Source: MED-G105 sp965263305
Lineage (GTDB): Bacteria; Pseudomonadota; Alphaproteobacteria; Caulobacterales; Parvularculaceae
NCBI GenBank assembly: GCA_965263305.1
Contig: OZ253666.1
Coordinates: 1,612,001-1,676,000, forward strand
Direction of reading: 5' to 3'
Length of the DNA stretch: 64,000 nt
The translations under genes and the position numbers were made by a program. A model generated the notes under the pieces. That model saw nothing but the letters and a program-made list of their open reading frames with translations, did not search any database and was not told where the DNA came from. Position 1 is the stretch's first letter. Every line of letters starts with the position of its first letter. Shown here in pieces: positions 62,596 through 64,000 of the stretch.

Positions 62596-62787
62596 AATCC
62601 CTTCCCCCTTAGGTTTAGCCGAACCGGGTCAAAGGGAAAATGCGCGCGCCGCGCGGTTCCCAATAACGTGAAAAAATAATGCTCAAAATTCGGCGGATTG
62701 CTGAAAAAATAATAAATACAGCCCATTAGGCCTTTCCGGGTGGTAATGCCTGGCCGGAGCGTTGTCGGAACTGGCTCTGTGAATACG

Positions 62788-63177
62788 CTAGCGAAAATCG
62801 GTGGATCGTTGCCTGGGGCGGATGATGCTGGCCGTTATCGTCAACAGGCCCGCCGCCGCTAGGATATATCCGCCGATAAAGCCCGGTAACGATACCGCCA
62901 TCATGGCGGCGTCAATCAATACCGATAGGCCGATTACAGCCGTCACGATACGCCCTATTGATGACGCCCAACCGCTGATCAATACGAGGACGCCATAGAA
63001 CCCCCAGTGATTGGAGGGGAACAGCCATAAGGGCCGAAGGGCGGTTTGCATGAAGGGAGAACGCACCTCCTGCGCCGCGGCGTCGGCCATGGGCAGTCCG
63101 CTCGCGTGAAACAGGGCGCCGGCGATTAAGGCCATGCCGCCGGTAAAGCTCAGGAAACGAAAAGCAAACCGCCTCAT
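62788..63177 (-). CDS. Small membrane protein in a PadR-led operon
   Basis: 129 residues from an ATG that overlaps the upstream stop (ATGA). Three to four hydrophobic segments (FLSFTGGMALIAGALFHASG, GFYGVLVLISGWASSIGRIV, LSVLIDAAMMAVSLPGFIGG). A longer upstream frame is a shadow of the preceding gene. No family recognised. Confidence 0.7.
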   Translation of the reverse strand: MRRFAFRFLSFTGGMALIAGALFHASGLPMADAAAQEVRSPFMQTALRPLWLFPSNHWGFYGVLVLISGWASSIGRIVTAVIGLSVLIDAAMMAVSLPGFIGGYILAAAGLLTITASIIRPRQRSTDFR

Positions 63178-63818
63178 GTTGATATTGCGGGACGGCTGGA
63201 GGACGACGATGTCGCGAGCGTTCTCAAATAATTCAGTGGCCGCCCGTAGAGAAAGACGCCAGCGAGAAAAAACGTGATCCAGACAAACGTCTCCTCCGCG
63301 ATGATGGCATAAGGGAAAACATGGGCCGCCCCGTTCTGCATCATCCCTAATGTGAGCAGGGAAAGTTGGCCCCAATTGATGGCAAGGGCCGCGGCGAAAC
63401 AAGCGCCAGCGATCAAGTGACGCCGCGCAAGCACCGTGACAGCGCAGAGCGCGTAAGCGACGCCCGCCAAGACGATGGCTGTGAAAAACCATGTAGGCAT
63501 TGTGTTTTCGCCATGACCGCTGACGAGATAGACGAGCCATATTTTCGCCCCGGCCCAACCGAGCAAAGCGGTGGCGAATAGCGGTCGAAGGATCGATTGA
63601 AAATGGGTCATTCTCTGTTTCTCCCAGAATAAGACAGTATAGCAACCAACCGCATACCGAAGAGCGTCTGCATCGTTTTCGATATGGTCAATCTCAGCGT
63701 GCATTGCCGCAGCCCAGGCTTGTCGCTCTTCGCAAAGGTCGGCGCCGACCGACGCCACAAGCGTTGCGGCCTTTTGAGCGAGCCGGCGCATTAGGGGCGC
63801 GTGATCGTTCATCCGCAT
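63174..63818 (-). CDS. Membrane protein following a PadR regulator
   Basis: 214 residues. Cytoplasmic N-terminus (RQAWAAAMHAEIDHIENDAD ... GCYTVLFWEKQ) like those of alphaproteobacterial membrane proteins encoded beside PadR regulators, then four helices (LFATALLGWAGAKIWLVYLV to AEETFVWITFFLAGVFLY). Overlaps PadR by 10 bp and the next gene by 4 bp; the three are one operon. Confidence 0.75.
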   Translation of the reverse strand: MRMNDHAPLMRRLAQKAATLVASVGADLCEERQAWAAAMHAEIDHIENDADALRYAVGCYTVLFWEKQRMTHFQSILRPLFATALLGWAGAKIWLVYLVSGHGENTMPTWFFTAIVLAGVAYALCAVTVLARRHLIAGACFAAALAINWGQLSLLTLGMMQNGAAHVFPYAIIAEETFVWITFFLAGVFLYGRPLNYLRTLATSSSSSRPAIST

Positions 63819-64000
63819 TCTCCCATGCCGTGCAATGCGGGTTTAAGGGCCTGGGGCGCCGTGTGGTTTATTTCGAGCGCTGCTTCGTGCGCCATTGCTT
63901 TGCCGGCGGCGGACAAGCGATAGACATGGCGGGCAGGGCGGCCAGGACGCTCTGCGTCACGCCACGACGCCTCCAGAAACCCCTGGTCGTGGAGACGCAT
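63809..64000 (-). CDS. PadR-family transcriptional regulator (N-terminus beyond window)
   Basis: The last 63 residues of a PadR winged helix: MRLHDQGFLEASWRDAERPG followed by PGRPARHVYRLSAAGKAMA, the beta-wing and start of the dimerisation helix. Frame stays open to the right edge, so the gene is partial. Likely controls the two membrane-protein genes downstream. Confidence 0.85.
   Translation of the reverse strand: MRLHDQGFLEASWRDAERPGRPARHVYRLSAAGKAMAHEAALEINHTAPQALKPALHGMGECG

Noticed and set aside
63178..63645. N-terminal extension of the 129-residue membrane protein to 285 residues
   Set aside because: The extension is the out-of-frame reading of the preceding membrane-protein gene; an ATGA overlap gives a natural start at 63177.

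Overview
The window looks like the replication-origin region of an alphaproteobacterial chromosome from the CtrA/CcrM-type lineages (Caulobacterales, Parvularculales, Rhizobiales and relatives). The evidence is the order of housekeeping genes (leuS-lptE-holA, parB-parA-rsmG-mnmG ... mnmE, rho, hemJ-hemE, then divergent ppsR-maf-aroE-coaE), three parS-like sites, a CenR-type response regulator, and family-restricted proteins (DUF3576, DUF6489). In Caulobacter the origin lies between hemE and the DUF299/ppsR gene. The same gap here (30561-31130) is non-coding and holds a perfect CtrA box with a tight cluster of GANTC sites. No genus is named because nothing in the sequence decides it.

Layout. 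1-6.5 kb: three surface proteins with DUF11-like domains, including a very large one cut by the left edge. 7-11.5 kb: CenR, YggS, a ThiE-like protein, a porin and a DUF3576 lipoprotein. 11.7-18.4 kb: leuS-lptE-holA, then a polyamine pair (ornithine decarboxylase and a deoxyhypusine-synthase-like enzyme) behind a speF-like leader RNA. 18.4-25.5 kb: chromosome partitioning and tRNA modification genes with parS sites, interrupted by an AT-rich membrane-protein gene. 25.6-30.5 kb: secreted phosphodiesterase, DUF1223 protein, rho, hemJ, hemE. 30.56-31.13 kb: predicted origin. 31.1-36.8 kb: rightward, mostly overlapping ppsR-maf-aroE-coaE-modABC.

36.8-54.2 kb is mixed accessory and metabolic sequence: VOC protein, DUF442 phosphatase-like protein, ATP-grasp-like protein, metallo-hydrolase, an SGNH/MBOAT O-acylation pair, PhyH dioxygenase, pdxH, aroC, a cold-shock gene, a 37-residue lysine-rich protein, a ribbon-helix-helix regulator with a palindrome over its own promoter, an I78 inhibitor lipoprotein, a Ser/Asn-repeat OmpA protein, YjbQ and a MAPEG/reductase cluster.

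54.2-58.0 kb is a decayed mobile island. It starts with a wrecked DUF559 endonuclease gene and is bounded by two same-orientation IS6-family remnants that share a 152-bp end. Between them are two secreted proteins with the same unusual Arg-Asp/Pro-Pro linker: a predicted papain-fold (C39-like) peptidase and a CARDB-like, cysteine-rich partner. This is the best candidate for an undescribed system. 58.0-64 kb: thiC under a TPP riboswitch, two secreted hydrolases and a PadR-regulated membrane-protein operon cut by the right edge.
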